A DNA stretch of 30,349 nt from Chloroflexaceae bacterium UBA1466 (GCA_002325605.1 DCSM01000021.1:8085-38433); one strand, 5' to 3'; positions 8,544 through 18,789 are shown, counted from the first letter of the stretch. The notes: generated from the sequence alone by a model not told the origin. Program-made: numbers and translations.

Positions 8544-8564
8544 GAACAAGCACCTGGAAGTGAA

Positions 8565-8593
8565 ATTAAACTCGGAAGCACTTCCGAGAACAA
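8565..8593 (-). promoter_or_regulatory. kinase promoter with a palindrome filling the spacer
   Basis: On the minus strand, TTGTTC (-35, 8593-8588) and TTTAAT (-10, 8570-8565) are separated by exactly 17 bp. The spacer is almost entirely the perfect dyad CTCGGAAG-CA-CTTCCGAG (8571-8588). It lies 21 bp before the kinase ATG. A protein bound here could repress or realign the promoter. Confidence 0.5.
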
Positions 8594-8649
8594 CGCTTCT
8601 GTCTGCGTATGGTAGCAGAAAACACAACCATCTGCAAACCTGCCCTAAA

Positions 8650-8678
8650 TTGACAAACAAAGTAAGCTCAGGTATAAT
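8650..8678 (+). promoter_or_regulatory. consensus promoter of tRNA-Lys
   Basis: TTGACA (8650-8655) and TATAAT (8673-8678) are separated by 17 bp: a perfect sigma-70-type promoter. The predicted start is about six bases before the tRNA 5' end at 8692. Confidence 0.92.
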
Positions 8679-8691
8679 AGGCAACGTGTGA

Positions 8692-8767
8692 GGGCCGCTA
8701 GCTCAATTGGTAGAGCATCTGACTCTTAATCAGCCGGTTGTAGGTTCGAGTCCTACGCGGCTCACCA
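8692..8767 (+). tRNA. tRNA-Lys(CTT)
   Basis: A 76-base cloverleaf with encoded CCA. Acceptor arms GGGCCGC (8692-8698) and GCGGCTC (8757-8763) pair with one G-U. The D stem is GCTC/GAGC and the T arm is GTAGG-TTCGAGT-CCTAC. The anticodon loop CTCTTAA (8723-8729) holds CTT at 8725-8727. The outermost anticodon-stem pair (8718/8734) is T-C, so only four pairs form. Discriminator A precedes CCA (8765-8767). Confidence 0.97.
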
Positions 8768-8773
8768 CAAAGC

Positions 8774-8805
8774 AAAAGCATCTCCCGTGCGGAGGTGCTT
8801 TTTTT
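8774..8805 (+). terminator. intrinsic terminator after tRNA-Lys
   Basis: GCATCTCC (8778-8785) and GGAGGTGC (8791-8798) form an 8-bp stem with a 5-base loop, followed by seven T (8799-8805). Four A upstream of the stem could extend it against the T-run. It begins seven bases after the tRNA. Confidence 0.9.
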
Positions 8806-8823
8806 GTTCAGGTGAAAACCTAT

Positions 8824-8850
8824 GACCTTTTTGGCAAAGCCAAAAAGGTC
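8824..8850. repeat. perfect 12-bp hairpin with a 3-base loop
   Basis: GACCTTTTTGGC (8824-8835), AAA, then GCCAAAAAGGTC (8839-8850). It lies between the terminators of the two convergent tRNA genes. No T-run follows on either strand, although the stem itself holds five T/A pairs. It may be a backup transcription stop or a dispersed palindrome. Confidence 0.5.
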
Positions 8851-8873
8851 ACAGAATCCCAAAGTAGAACGAG

Positions 8874-8905
8874 AAAAAAAGACTTCTGAGCAATTTTCTC
8901 AGAAG
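8874..8905 (-). terminator. intrinsic terminator after tRNA-Arg
   Basis: CTTCTGAG (8883-8890) and CTCAGAAG (8898-8905) form a perfect 8-bp stem with a 7-base loop. On the minus strand it is followed by seven T (8880-8874). On the plus strand CCTTTTT follows, so it may act in both directions. Confidence 0.88.
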
Positions 8906-8915
8906 CCTTTTTGCT

Positions 8916-8992
8916 TGGCGACCCTGGTGCGACTCGAACGCACGACCTTTTCCTCCGCAGGGAAACGCTCTAATCCACTGAGCTACAGGGTC
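8916..8992 (-). tRNA. tRNA-Arg(GCG)
   Basis: A 77-base cloverleaf with encoded CCA. Acceptor arms GACCCTG and CAGGGTC pair fully. The D stem is GCTC/GAGC, the anticodon stem is TTTCC/GGAAA and the T arm is GTGCG-TTCGAGT-CGCAC. The discriminator is G. The 7-base anticodon loop is CTGCGGA, which puts GCG at positions 34-36 (plus-strand 8958-8956). GCG reads CGC and, by wobble, CGU. Most bacteria use ACG, edited to ICG, for these codons, so the anticodon is worth noting. Identity rests on the anticodon alone. Confidence 0.93.
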
Positions 8993-9010
8993 AAACTTGA
9001 CACGTTTGCT

Positions 9011-9039
9011 ATCATACCACACCTGGCCTGATTTGGCAA
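9011..9039 (-). promoter_or_regulatory. promoter of tRNA-Arg
   Basis: On the minus strand, TTGCCA (9039-9034) and TATGAT (9016-9011) are 17 bp apart, and the -10 box ends about 18 bases before the tRNA 5' end at 8992. Both boxes are close to consensus. Confidence 0.8.
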
Positions 9040-9074
9040 GTGGGGAATGCACCCTTTTTGGCTGGATTCCCCAC
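9040..9074 (-). terminator. possible 3' hairpin of pckG
   Basis: GTGGGGAAT (9040-9048) and ATTCCCCAC (9066-9074) are perfect 9-bp arms with a 17-base loop, 12 bases past the pckG stop codon. No T-run follows. It touches the -35 region of the tRNA-Arg promoter. It could be an mRNA 3' end structure or a weak terminator. Confidence 0.35.
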
Positions 9075-9086
9075 CCACCCTAAATT

Positions 9087-10946
9087 TTAGTCTTCTTCAG
9101 CAGGTGTTGCTGAGGGAACTTCCCAAGCTTCCGGCGAGCGCCACAAAGAGGAGAGAATCAACTCTCGGATGAAGATAAACTCTTTCGGGAGCTTATCATA
9201 GAGCTTAATGAAGAGTTCCTCATGCGACAAGATCTCCTGCTTCCAGAGTTCCCGGTTGACTGTCATCACTTGTTGGAATTTTTCGGGAGTAAAGGATTCC
9301 AACCCTTTCCATTCGAGTTCCTCGTATGGAGGCATCCGGCCAATCGGGCTTTCAATCCCAATGGCTTGCCCATTTGCCCGTTCAACAATCCATTTGAGGA
9401 TCCGCATGTTTTCGCCAAAACCTGGCCAAAGGAATTTACCTTTGTCGTCTTTGCGAAACCAGTTGACCCCAAAAATGCGGGGGGGATTGGAAATTTGCCG
9501 CCCGAATTGCAGCCAGTGATTCCAGTAATCGGCCATGTGATAGCCACAGAAGGGCAACATCGCCATTGGGTCGCGCCGCACGTTGCCAATAGCCCCAGCG
9601 GCGGCGGCGGTGGTTTCGGAACCCATGGTCGCGGCTAGATAGACCCCAAAATTCCAGTTGAAGGCTTGATAGACTAGCGGGACAACGTCGCTGCGCCGCC
9701 CACCAAAAACGAAGGCTTTGATTGGTACACCTTTGGGGTTTTCCCAATCGGGGTCAATGGAAGGGCATTGCGAAGCGGGGGCCGTAAAGCGGGCATTCGG
9801 ATGCGCCGCAGGCCCATTTTCGGGCTTCCAGGGCTTGCCTTTCCAGTCAATTAAGCCTTCTGGTGGGGTTTTGGTCATCGCTTCCCACCAAACATCACCG
9901 TCGGGGGTAAGCGCGACGTTCGTGAAGATGGAGTTTTCCTTACAGGATTCCATCGCATTGGGGTTTGAATCATACGAGGTTCCTGGAGCTACCCCAAAAT
10001 AGCCATATTCAGGGTTAATGGCATAGATCCGGCCATCTTCGCCCGGCTTAATCCAGGCAATATCATCGCCGACAGTAGTTACTTTCCAACCATCGAAGCC
10101 TTGTGGGGGAATCAACATCGCAAAATTGGTTTTCCCGCAGGCACTGGGGAAGGCCGCTGCGACGTAGGTTTTTTCACCCTTGGGTGATTCTACGCCCAGG
10201 ATGAGCATGTGTTCGGCCAACCAGCCTTCGTCACGGGCTTGCACTGAAGCGATCCGCAGCGCAAAGCACTTTTTGCCCAGCAACGCATTGCCGCCGTAGC
10301 CGCTCCCAAACGACCAAATAGACCGCTCTTCGGGGAAGTGGACAATATATTTGTGGTCTTTGTTGCATGGCCAGGGGACATCTTGCTGCCCTTTCGCTAA
10401 GGGCATCCCAACTGAATGCAGACACGGGACAAACTCGCCATCCCCCAACACGTCTAGCACCGCCCGGCCCATCCGTGTCATGATCCGCATGTTGGTCACC
10501 ACATAAAGCGAATCGGTCAATTCAATCCCAATGTGGGCAATGTGGGAGCCTAGCGGGCCCATGCTAAAGGGAATGATGTACATCGTCCGACCTTGCATAC
10601 AACCGTCAAAAAGCCCCAGCAAGGTCTTTTTCATCTCCCGGGGATCCACCCAATTGTTGGTGGGCCCAGCATCATTTTTACTAACGCTACAGATGAAAGT
10701 GCGATCTTCAACGCGAGCTACGTCGCCAACATCTGAACGGAATAAATAGCTGTTGGGGCGTTTTTGCTCATTCAATTTGATGGCCGTGCCTTCCTTGACC
10801 ATCAAATCAAACATGGCTTGATTCTCTTCCGCAGACCCATCACACCAGTGAACCGCATCTGGCTTACAGAGATTCACCATCTCTTCAACCCAGGCCTTGA
10901 GCTTTTCATTCTTTACATAGGGCGGAAATTCCACAAAAACCTCCAT
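9087..10946 (-). CDS. pckG: phosphoenolpyruvate carboxykinase (GTP)
   Basis: Converts oxaloacetate and GTP to phosphoenolpyruvate, CO2 and GDP, in gluconeogenesis or in anaplerotic/CO2-fixing flux when reversed. The 619 residues match the GTP-type enzyme. The P-loop is visible in [15 protein letters not shown] (near residue 280), with the reactive Cys of the GTP type in it. The metal/substrate region [24 protein letters not shown] follows, then [18 protein letters not shown] and the N-terminal [14 protein letters not shown] block. These distinguish it from the ATP-type enzyme. It is 21 bp downstream of the methyltransferase gene and is read in the same direction as mreB, so it probably shares that transcript. 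The ribosome site (AAGAAG) is weak. A hairpin follows the stop. Confidence 0.96.
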   Translation of the reverse strand: MEVFVEFPPYVKNEKLKAWVEEMVNLCKPDAVHWCDGSAEENQAMFDLMVKEGTAIKLNEQKRPNSYLFRSDVGDVARVEDRTFICSVSKNDAGPTNNWVDPREMKKTLLGLFDGCMQGRTMYIIPFSMGPLGSHIAHIGIELTDSLYVVTNMRIMTRMGRAVLDVLGDGEFVPCLHSVGMPLAKGQQDVPWPCNKDHKYIVHFPEERSIWSFGSGYGGNALLGKKCFALRIASVQARDEGWLAEHMLILGVESPKGEKTYVAAAFPSACGKTNFAMLIPPQGFDGWKVTTVGDDIAWIKPGEDGRIYAINPEYGYFGVAPGTSYDSNPNAMESCKENSIFTNVALTPDGDVWWEAMTKTPPEGLIDWKGKPWKPENGPAAHPNARFTAPASQCPSIDPDWENPKGVPIKAFVFGGRRSDVVPLVYQAFNWNFGVYLAATMGSETTAAAAGAIGNVRRDPMAMLPFCGYHMADYWNHWLQFGRQISNPPRIFGVNWFRKDDKGKFLWPGFGENMRILKWIVERANGQAIGIESPIGRMPPYEELEWKGLESFTPEKFQQVMTVNRELWKQEILSHEELFIKLYDKLPKEFIFIRELILSSLWRSPEAWEVPSATPAEED

Positions 10947-10967
10947 TTTGCTGCTTCTTGGGAAAAC

Positions 10968-11660
10968 TTAAAGATAACTGCGCTTGAGAAACCGACGCAG
11001 AAGATGACGGATGTTAAAAGGAAAGATCCGAGTTACCATGGAAGTCAGGAAGATACCCATCAATTGCCAGAGCGAAAATTTTGGCTGAACTATTTGACGT
11101 AAAACTACGGGATCATTGAGTAATAAAGGCGAATTCCCCGTAACTCTAAGGTTTAAAGTAGTTTGCCATTCTTTTTCAACCCAGAATAGATCAGGCATGC
11201 TGCGCTGAAAGAAATGGTAGGCTGGATTATGTTCGTACAAATAGTCAAATAACTCTCCAAAAGGTTCTGTTTCCTCTTTGGGATATAAAACTAAAGTTTG
11301 GCCTACCAAATTAACATACCAGCGGTGAAAAGCCCAATGGAAAAGCCGTTCGGCAATCTCACTGGGACAGCCAATGTAGCCCGCCTTGCTGACCCGCTCC
11401 AGTTCCCGCGCAAATTGTTGGGGATGATCTAAGTGTTCCAAAATATGTGAACAAATGCTATAGGCAAAAACACCATTTTGAAAAGGGAGATAATGCGCGT
11501 CGGCGACCACAAGCGGGCGATCAACACAGAGGTCGCCATGGCGCTCCGTGTTGTCCCTGAGATAGCGATCTACTAACACATCCGCTCGCGGATGAGGATT
11601 ATCGCCACTCCCGATTTCTAGCACACGGCCTTTTGTAGGTGGCCTACAGGTTTGGTTCAA
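10968..11660 (-). CDS. class I SAM-dependent methyltransferase
   Basis: A 230-residue methyltransferase of the Methyltransf_11 type with unknown substrate. Motif I is [18 protein letters not shown] (near residues 11-28). The acidic and post-I region includes [30 protein letters not shown], a standard motif II-III arrangement for small-molecule or lipid/glycan methyltransferases. The C-terminus is basic and hydrophobic ([16 protein letters not shown], then HLLRRFLKR) and could bind membrane. Translation starts at TTG, whose TTGA overlaps the TGA stop of mreB, so it is translationally coupled to mreB. That linkage suggests a role in envelope or cell-wall chemistry, but this is only inference. 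Confidence 0.8.
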   Translation of the reverse strand: MNQTCRPPTKGRVLEIGSGDNPHPRADVLVDRYLRDNTERHGDLCVDRPLVVADAHYLPFQNGVFAYSICSHILEHLDHPQQFARELERVSKAGYIGCPSEIAERLFHWAFHRWYVNLVGQTLVLYPKEETEPFGELFDYLYEHNPAYHFFQRSMPDLFWVEKEWQTTLNLRVTGNSPLLLNDPVVLRQIVQPKFSLWQLMGIFLTSMVTRIFPFNIRHLLRRFLKRSYL

Positions 11661-12667
11661 TTCAAAAAGTCTCCACTCAAACTATCACGCAGGACTTCGA
11701 GGTTTTCGAGGGCCAAACCTGTGCCAATCGCTACACAATGCGCGGGCTGATCAGCGACATAACAAGGAACGCCTGTCACTTCGGTCAGAAGTTCATTGGC
11801 CCGCCGCAACATAGCCCCGCCCCCAGTCATGATCATGCCTTTGTCAATAATATCGCTGGAGAGTTCAGGTGGTGTTTCGGCCAAAACAGCGCGGACCGTA
11901 TTGACAATCGCTTCCAAAGCTTCTTGAATCGATTCAGTTACTTCGTTTGAGTCGACTTCAACCGTGCGCGGAAGGCCCGTGACTTGGTCCCGGCCCCGAA
12001 CTTGCATCGTAAGGGGGCGCTCCATTGGAATCGCCGAACCAATTTCGATCTTGACACTTTCAGCAGTTCGTTCCCCAATCACGATATTATATTTGCGTTT
12101 GATGTAAGTTGCAATCGCTTCATCCAATTTATTGCCCCCAACACGCACTGAATCGCTGACTACAATATCGTTTAGAGAGATCACAGCTACTTCGGTTGTT
12201 CCGCCGCCAATGTCAATGATTAAGTTGCCCGAAGGCTGGGCGACAGGAATGTTAGCGCCAATGGCGGCGGCTAAAGGCTCTCGAATGAGCCACGCTTGCC
12301 GCGCCCCAGCGGCCAAACCCGCATCCCGCACGGCCCGCATTTCGACGCTTGTCACCCCCGCAGGAATACAGATCATCACTTCGGGTTTGCTAATCCGAAA
12401 CCGCCCACAAGCGCGCCCAATAAAGTATTTGAGCATCGCTTCGGTCACGACATAATCTGCAATTACTCCATTTCGCATCGGGCGGACAACTTCAATGCTT
12501 TCTGGCTCGCGGCCCAGCATAGCCAACGCATCTGCGCCCACCGCCCGAATTCGGCTATTCCGTGTTGAAAGAGCGACAACCGAAGGCTCGGCAATCACAA
12601 TCCCTTTGCCCTTGACATAGACAAGAACATTTGCTGTGCCAAGGTCAATTCCTATCTTTTGCCCCAT
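11657..12667 (-). CDS. mreB: rod shape-determining protein MreB/Mbl
   Basis: Bacterial actin homologue that forms membrane-bound filaments guiding cell-wall synthesis. The 336 residues fit the family. The actin-fold ATP-binding blocks are visible: phosphate 1 [20 protein letters not shown] at the N-terminus, phosphate 2 [17 protein letters not shown], and the adenosine motif [17 protein letters not shown]. The [11 protein letters not shown] stretch is also typical. An own promoter lies in the 160-bp gap after atpC (12767-12795). mreC, mreD and other shape genes are not adjacent; the methyltransferase gene overlaps its stop codon instead. In some filamentous Chloroflexota an mreB after the atp genes is what I recall, which I cannot verify here. 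Confidence 0.94.
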   Translation of the reverse strand: MGQKIGIDLGTANVLVYVKGKGIVIAEPSVVALSTRNSRIRAVGADALAMLGREPESIEVVRPMRNGVIADYVVTEAMLKYFIGRACGRFRISKPEVMICIPAGVTSVEMRAVRDAGLAAGARQAWLIREPLAAAIGANIPVAQPSGNLIIDIGGGTTEVAVISLNDIVVSDSVRVGGNKLDEAIATYIKRKYNIVIGERTAESVKIEIGSAIPMERPLTMQVRGRDQVTGLPRTVEVDSNEVTESIQEALEAIVNTVRAVLAETPPELSSDIIDKGMIMTGGGAMLRRANELLTEVTGVPCYVADQPAHCVAIGTGLALENLEVLRDSLSGDFLN

Positions 12668-12766
12668 AGTTTCAGTTCTACTACCGATAAATTTAAGCTA
12701 GAAATTGCTAACTAAAGCTAACAAGCTCTAACAAAGCACGATTAAGTGGTGTTCCCCGTGGGCCGC

Positions 12767-12795
12767 ATTGTAACACAAACATGCAAGGCGTTCAA
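12767..12795 (-). promoter_or_regulatory. promoter of mreB
   Basis: On the minus strand, TTGAAC (12795-12790) and TACAAT (12772-12767) are 17 bp apart. The start would be near 12760, leaving a leader of about 90 bases before the mreB ATG at 12667. It separates mreB expression from the ATP synthase genes. Confidence 0.7.
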
Positions 12796-12827
12796 ATCCT
12801 TGGCCACTTGGGAAAGAGAGTGTTTCG

Positions 12828-13244
12828 CTACATTTTGCGCCGAATACGCCGCGACTGGGCCACTTTCAGGCGAGTCAAAGCACGGTACAAATCACCTCTT
12901 AATTCAGCAACTTTGTGGGGGTCTTTTTGCTGTTGGATGCGTTCTTCAGCCATGCGCCGAGCGCGTTCCGCCCGTGCTTCATCAATCTCATCCGCCCGCT
13001 CAATGGTGTCAGCCAAAATCATCACGCGGGTGGGCAAAACTTCCATAAAGCCCCCAGAGACCGCAAACCCAGTGCGTTCCCCATCTTTAATAATGTCTAA
13101 TTCGCCCGTAGCCAAAATGGTGATTAACGCGCAGTGGCGGGGCAAAACCCCAATTTGCCCATCTTTAGTGGGCACATTGATCTGGTCAACATCTTCAGAA
13201 AGCGCAGTCTTCTCGGCTGTAACAATTTCTAAATGAATTGGCAT
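12828..13244 (-). CDS. atpC: ATP synthase F1 subunit epsilon
   Basis: Central-stalk subunit that couples rotation to the c-ring and can inhibit ATP hydrolysis. The 138 residues show the N-terminal beta-sandwich (HLEIVTAEKTALSEDVDQINVPTKDGQIGVLPRHCALI) and the C-terminal two-helix hairpin rich in Arg/Ala (RADEIDEARAERARRMAEERI). The C-terminus ends in a strongly basic run (RRIRRKM). AAGGAAGGA precedes the ATG. It is the last atp gene, 102 bp after atpD, with a hairpin in the gap. Confidence 0.95.
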   Translation of the reverse strand: MPIHLEIVTAEKTALSEDVDQINVPTKDGQIGVLPRHCALITILATGELDIIKDGERTGFAVSGGFMEVLPTRVMILADTIERADEIDEARAERARRMAEERIQQQKDPHKVAELRGDLYRALTRLKVAQSRRIRRKM

Positions 13245-13282
13245 CGGTCTTTATCCTTCCTTTAACAGAGTAAGGAAGAGAA

Positions 13283-13326
13283 TTGGCACAAAGGACGCAT
13301 TAAACTCGCTCTATCCCTTGTGCCAA
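13283..13326 (-). ncRNA. intercistronic hairpin between atpD and atpC
   Basis: TTGGCACAA (13283-13291) and TTGTGCCAA (13318-13326) are perfect arms. The stem continues inward for four more positions with one mismatch (AGGA/TCCC), leaving an 18-base loop. No T-run follows on the minus strand. It is more likely an mRNA stability or processing element than a terminator. Confidence 0.45.
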
Positions 13327-13346
13327 CCCGCTAAAGTTGTTCTTTG

Positions 13347-14771
<1,425 letters not shown>

Positions 14772-14798
14772 CTACCTTTCTGCTTCGTAACCTCGCGG

Positions 14799-15674
14799 CT
14801 ACCCTTCCATTAAGCTCAACGCGCCTGAAGCAATCTCACTTACCTCGTTGGTAATGGCTGACTGGCGCACTTTGTTGTAGGTCTGGGTCAAATCCTGTAC
14901 CAAATCTTTGGCGCTATCAGTGGCATTCCGCATTGCGACCATCCGCGCACTATGCTCGCTGGCGATACTTTCCAAAATAGCTTGATAAATCTGGGATTCT
15001 ACAAACCGGGGCAATAATTCTTCCAGAACTTGCTCTTGGTCGGGTTCGTAGGTGTAATCATTGCGTTCGCGCTTCGACTCGACGGGAGGTTCAATCGGCA
15101 AAAGTTGCTTGAGCATGGTCTGTTGCACAAGTGTATTGACAAATTGAGTATAGATTACATACGCTTCGTCTTGCTTATGCTCCAGAAAGTCCATGATCAC
15201 ATGGTTGGCAACACTCAAGGTATCCACAAGTTTCGGCGTATCGCCGAGGCGCGTAAGACGATAGGTAATATCAAACTGATTGCGCTGTAAGAAATCGGAG
15301 CCTTTTTTACCCACGGCATAGAACTGTACGGCTCGCCCCTGGTTGCGCTGTTCATTGTTAAAGCGCGAGCTGCGGCGCAAAACATTGGACACAAGGCTGC
15401 CGCATAGCCCCCGGTCTGGGGTAATGATGATCAAGCCGACATTTTTGATCTCTTTGCGGACATCTAACAGCGTATCTTTGCGCTTCCCGCCCGTCATGCG
15501 AGCCGTTAGCTCCCCCATGACATCCCATAAGCGTTCCGCATAGGGGCGAGCAGCCAAAACGTTGCGCTGGGCCTTCCGCATTTTGGAGGCCGCCACCATT
15601 TCCATTGCCCGCGTGATTTGGGCTACATTCTTGGCCGAACGGATGCGCCGCCGAACTTCACGGGTGCTGGGCAT
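14799..15674 (-). CDS. atpG: ATP synthase F1 subunit gamma
   Basis: Rotor shaft of F1. The 291 residues begin with the typical helix [34 protein letters not shown]. The central Rossmann-like part includes [15 protein letters not shown] and the C-terminal helix reads [39 protein letters not shown]. The last motif, with ITNE, contacts the beta catch loop. AAAGGAAAGCAGG precedes the ATG. It is between atpA (183-bp gap, no gene seen) and atpD (36 bp). Confidence 0.97.
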   Translation of the reverse strand: MPSTREVRRRIRSAKNVAQITRAMEMVAASKMRKAQRNVLAARPYAERLWDVMGELTARMTGGKRKDTLLDVRKEIKNVGLIIITPDRGLCGSLVSNVLRRSSRFNNEQRNQGRAVQFYAVGKKGSDFLQRNQFDITYRLTRLGDTPKLVDTLSVANHVIMDFLEHKQDEAYVIYTQFVNTLVQQTMLKQLLPIEPPVESKRERNDYTYEPDQEQVLEELLPRFVESQIYQAILESIASEHSARMVAMRNATDSAKDLVQDLTQTYNKVRQSAITNEVSEIASGALSLMEG

Positions 15675-15857
15675 CCTGCTTTCCTTTCACAAACTCAGAA
15701 CTCATAGCCAAAAGTTTCCAAAGCTCGCTGATAGGCTTCAAACGATGGGTTATCAAGTTAGCCCAAAGCACCCAAACTCAATTCCTCGCTGGATCATGCT
15801 GGATAAGTTCGAGCAGCGGGGGCTTGATCTAACCTGCATCGCTTGATTCACCCATCC

Positions 15858-17423
15858 CTACTCATAAATCGTGGTTTGCTTAAACTCTTTGATCGCATCT
15901 TCCAGGCTCTTTTTGAGTTCTGGGGAGGGAAATTTTTTATCCAGCCGGTTGTTGAAAATGGCTTTCCCAACTTCGCCCGCGTGCAAAAACTGGAGAAAAT
16001 CATTGCGCCATTGGCTAACCCGATTGACGGGCACGTCATCCAAAAAGCCATTGATGGTTGCAAAAAGAACAGCGACCTGGTTTTCAAGGGGCAAAGGCTG
16101 AAATTGGGGCTGTTTCAAAATCTCTTGCAGCCGCAAACCCCGGTCAATCTGAGCTTTTGTCCCAGCATCGAGGTCACTGGCAAATTGGGCAAAAGCAGCC
16201 AATTCCCGAAACTGAGCTAATTCTAGGCGCAGGCGGCCAGCCACATAGCGCATCGCACGGGTTTGAGCGGCTCCTCCAACGCGGCTGACGCTGATTCCAA
16301 CGTTCAAGGCTGGGCGTTGGCCGGCATTGAAAAGGTCGGATTCAAGGTAAATTTGCCCGTCCGTGATCGAAATGACGTTGGTGGGAATGTAAGCGGAAAC
16401 GTCATTGGCTTGAGTCTCAATAATGGGCAAAGCGGTGAGCGAACCGCCCCCAAACACATCACTGAGGCGAGCAGCCCGTTCCAATAACCGCGAATGAAGA
16501 TAAAAAACATCGCCAGGATAGGCTTCGCGGCCTGGCGGGCGACGGAGAAGCAAGGAAACCTGGCGGTAGGCTACGGCGTGTTTGGAAAGGTCATCATAGA
16601 CTACCAGCGCGTCGCGCACCGTGCGGCCCTCAATTTGCACGCCGTTTTCCATGATCTCTTCGCCCATGGCACAGCCCGCATACGGAGCAATGTATTGAAG
16701 CGCAGCGGATTCAGAGGCCGAGGCGACAACAACAATCGTATGCTCCATGGCCCCATATTTTTCGAGGCTGGCGACAACTTGAGCGACTTGCGAACGCCGC
16801 TGCCCAATCGCAACGTAAATACAAACCAGGTCTTTGCCTTTTTGATTGATAATCGTATCAATGGCCAAAGCCGTTTTCCCAGTTTGGCGGTCTCCGATGA
16901 TTAATTCGCGTTGGCCCCGCCCAATTGGAATGATCCCGTCAATTGAGGTGATTCCCGTTTGCACAGGGGTATCTACTGATTGGCGCGTAATTACGCCTGG
17001 CGCAATGCGCTCAATCGGGCGCAATTTACCCGTTGAAATCGGGCCCTTATCGTCAATTGGTTGCCCCAGCGCATTGACCACGCGCCCGATTAGCTCCTGG
17101 CCCACGGGCACGGAGATCACTTTTTCCGTGGAATAAACCTCATCGCCCTCGCAAATATTCAAGTATTCGCCAAGAATGATGACCCCCACAGCTTCTTTTT
17201 CCAAGTTGAGGGCAATCCCATAAACGCTTTCAGTGCGCTTGTCTGTAATGGGAAATTCTACTAGTTCCGAAGCCATGACATGGTCAAGGCCCTTCACCCG
17301 TGCGACTCCATCACCGACAGTAACAACTGTGCCAACATTAACCTTGCGTGGTTGGAGGTCTTTGGCCCCACTAATGATGCCCTCACGAAGCCGTAAGAGG
17401 AGGTCATCTGCTACTTTTACCAT
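15858..17423 (-). CDS. atpA: ATP synthase F1 subunit alpha
   Basis: Non-catalytic nucleotide-binding F1 subunit. The 521 residues are normal. The P-loop is [15 protein letters not shown], and the region downstream reads [14 protein letters not shown]. The Arg finger region is in the standard [14 protein letters not shown] block (the family's S-R-V-G-G). The N-terminus carries the amphipathic segment that binds the delta subunit. The leader holds GAAAGGTAGCA (17440-17430), six bases before the ATG. A long 356-bp gap separates it from atpH upstream, unlike most of the operon. Confidence 0.98.
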   Translation of the reverse strand: MVKVADDLLLRLREGIISGAKDLQPRKVNVGTVVTVGDGVARVKGLDHVMASELVEFPITDKRTESVYGIALNLEKEAVGVIILGEYLNICEGDEVYSTEKVISVPVGQELIGRVVNALGQPIDDKGPISTGKLRPIERIAPGVITRQSVDTPVQTGITSIDGIIPIGRGQRELIIGDRQTGKTALAIDTIINQKGKDLVCIYVAIGQRRSQVAQVVASLEKYGAMEHTIVVVASASESAALQYIAPYAGCAMGEEIMENGVQIEGRTVRDALVVYDDLSKHAVAYRQVSLLLRRPPGREAYPGDVFYLHSRLLERAARLSDVFGGGSLTALPIIETQANDVSAYIPTNVISITDGQIYLESDLFNAGQRPALNVGISVSRVGGAAQTRAMRYVAGRLRLELAQFRELAAFAQFASDLDAGTKAQIDRGLRLQEILKQPQFQPLPLENQVAVLFATINGFLDDVPVNRVSQWRNDFLQFLHAGEVGKAIFNNRLDKKFPSPELKKSLEDAIKEFKQTTIYE

Positions 17424-17779
17424 TCCTGCTGCTACCTTTCCGGTATTCAGAAGTGCAACTGTTTCGATCTTTTGAATTAGGCAGAGCTACCTTGCGCCAA
17501 GAAACAGAACTTTTCCTAGCTTGCAAAGGGTTGGGCAGGAAAAAAGCGGGTAGAGGCGCTTCCTCTTCCGAGGTTCCCCCACCCGCCGAGTTTACCGCCG
17601 TGTTGCCCTGCAAGCGTAGCGTATTGGAAGCGCGGTCTGCCTTGGGGATAAGCATGCGTGTGTCCGAGAGTCTTTCTTCAGCCCAAAGCACCCTTCCCGC
17701 TCATTAGCCAAACCCTAAGCTTTCACGCCCAAGGTGGGCTTGAATCCCTGACAAAAAAGCTTGCTTGCACAATGCCGAA
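17424..17779. other. 356-bp gap between atpH and atpA
   Basis: No convincing gene is present; short open frames here lack ribosome sites and any family likeness. It contains a terminator-like stem with a T-run (17540-17586), the small dyad GCCCA-AGG-TGGGC (near 17730), and the conserved leader motif GAAAGGTAGCA just before atpA. I see no clear -35/-10 pair for a separate atpA promoter. Confidence 0.6.
17540..17586 (-). terminator. attenuator-like hairpin between atpH and atpA
   Basis: On the minus strand, GCGGGT (17586 side partner ACCCGC read as its complement) closes a structured loop that itself contains the stem AGAGG/CCTCT, and the 3' arm ACCCGC is followed at once by six T (plus-strand A at 17540-17545). 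A GC-rich outer stem plus a T-run fits an intrinsic terminator, though the stem carries a large bulge, so readthrough is likely. Confidence 0.45.
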
Positions 17780-18256
17780 CTACTGTGTAAGTAAGGTATG
17801 TTGAATCGAACCAAGCCGCAGGCGGATGCTATTGTCAATGACCTGATCGCCAACGCGAATGACCAAGCCCCCAATCAAGGATTCATCAACCTTAAAGTGA
17901 ACGGTTAGCTGGCCATATTGCGCTTGCAGTTTGGTAGTGGTGCTTTTTTGTTGGGCGGTACTCAAGGGCACAGCACTGACAACCTCGGCCTGGAGCTTCG
18001 CTTCTGCGGTGAGCAGGGAAGCTTCGAGCGCTTGGACGATCTCTGGCAGGCGGTCCAGCGAATTTTCTTGGGCCAAGGAAAGTAAGAAATCTTTTACTTC
18101 GGTCATAGTCCCTGGCGGTAAGGCTTGTTTGATCGCCTCTGGCTCACTGCTCTTAGCCCCGGTAAGTTTCGGGACCGCCTGGTGCAGTTGGCCCAACATT
18201 TTGGCGATCAAGGCTTCAGAAAATGTGTGTGCAATAGCACTGGATGTCGTTGCCAT
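17780..18256 (-). CDS. atpH: ATP synthase F1 subunit delta
   Basis: Peripheral-stalk subunit that joins F1 to the b dimer. About 158 residues, shorter than the E. coli protein (177), mostly through a reduced N-terminal helical domain. The C-terminal domain is typical: AEVVSAVPLSTAQQKSTTTKL, then VDESLIGGLVIRVGDQVIDNSIRLRLGSI. The ATG at 18256 gives the sequence MATTSSAIAHTF; an in-frame GTG at 18271 would add five residues. Neither has a strong ribosome site. It starts 38 bp after atpF ends, and the very large gap to atpA follows. Confidence 0.92.
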   Translation of the reverse strand: MATTSSAIAHTFSEALIAKMLGQLHQAVPKLTGAKSSEPEAIKQALPPGTMTEVKDFLLSLAQENSLDRLPEIVQALEASLLTAEAKLQAEVVSAVPLSTAQQKSTTTKLQAQYGQLTVHFKVDESLIGGLVIRVGDQVIDNSIRLRLGSIQHTLLTQ

Positions 18257-18294
18257 TGTTTGTTTGAACACCCTACAGGCTCTTCAGAAAGAGC

Positions 18295-18789
18295 TTAATT
18301 TTTTCGATCCAACAAGGCCAAGGATTCTTCAATTAGTTTATCGTGACCTTTGGCGGCCAGTTCTGCTCGCAAGACCTTGCTGGCGGTGAGCATCACCAGA
18401 TCGCCAACTTGCCCCTGAACATCCTTCAACAGCCGGGCTCGCTCCTGCTTAATTTGCTCTTGAGCATCGGCCTTTAATTGAGCAGCTCTTTGCGTAGCTT
18501 CCGCAATAATTTCACTCTCGCGTTTTTCCCCACGCTCCTGGGCATGCGCCAAGATCGTGCTGGCTTCTTGCCGGGCCTTACGCATTTCCTCGTCATAATG
18601 CCGCTTGGTGTCGGCGAGTTGTTGCTTGAGATCGCTGGCATCCTTTAAGCTCTGCTCAATCCGTTGAGTCCGGTCTTGGAGCATGCCTAAAATCCGCTTA
18701 TAAAGCAACACATACAGAATAGCGGCCATGACCCCGAAATTCAAAACCTGCGAGAGCAGTAAGGCTCCATTGATCCCTAGTGCTTCCAT
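18295..18789 (-). CDS. atpF: ATP synthase Fo subunit b
   Basis: Peripheral-stalk b subunit of 164 residues. A single N-terminal membrane helix (LLLSQVLNFGVMAAILYVLLY, residues ~10-30) is followed by a long charged coiled coil (KDASDLKQQLADTKRHYDEEMRKARQEAS and onward), which is the b-type dimer stalk. The LLY-KRI boundary is typical of the family. It lies 39 bp after atpE and 23 bp before the GTG alternative start of atpH. Only one b-type gene is present, so a homodimer is expected. Confidence 0.96.
   Translation of the reverse strand: MEALGINGALLLSQVLNFGVMAAILYVLLYKRILGMLQDRTQRIEQSLKDASDLKQQLADTKRHYDEEMRKARQEASTILAHAQERGEKRESEIIAEATQRAAQLKADAQEQIKQERARLLKDVQGQVGDLVMLTASKVLRAELAAKGHDKLIEESLALLDRKN

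Noticed and set aside
8707..8889. Open frame over the tRNA-Lys gene and terminator
   Set aside because: It lies inside a confident tRNA and two terminators.
9222..9638. Open frames on the plus strand opposite pckG
   Set aside because: They are the complement of a clear GTP-PEPCK and have no family likeness.
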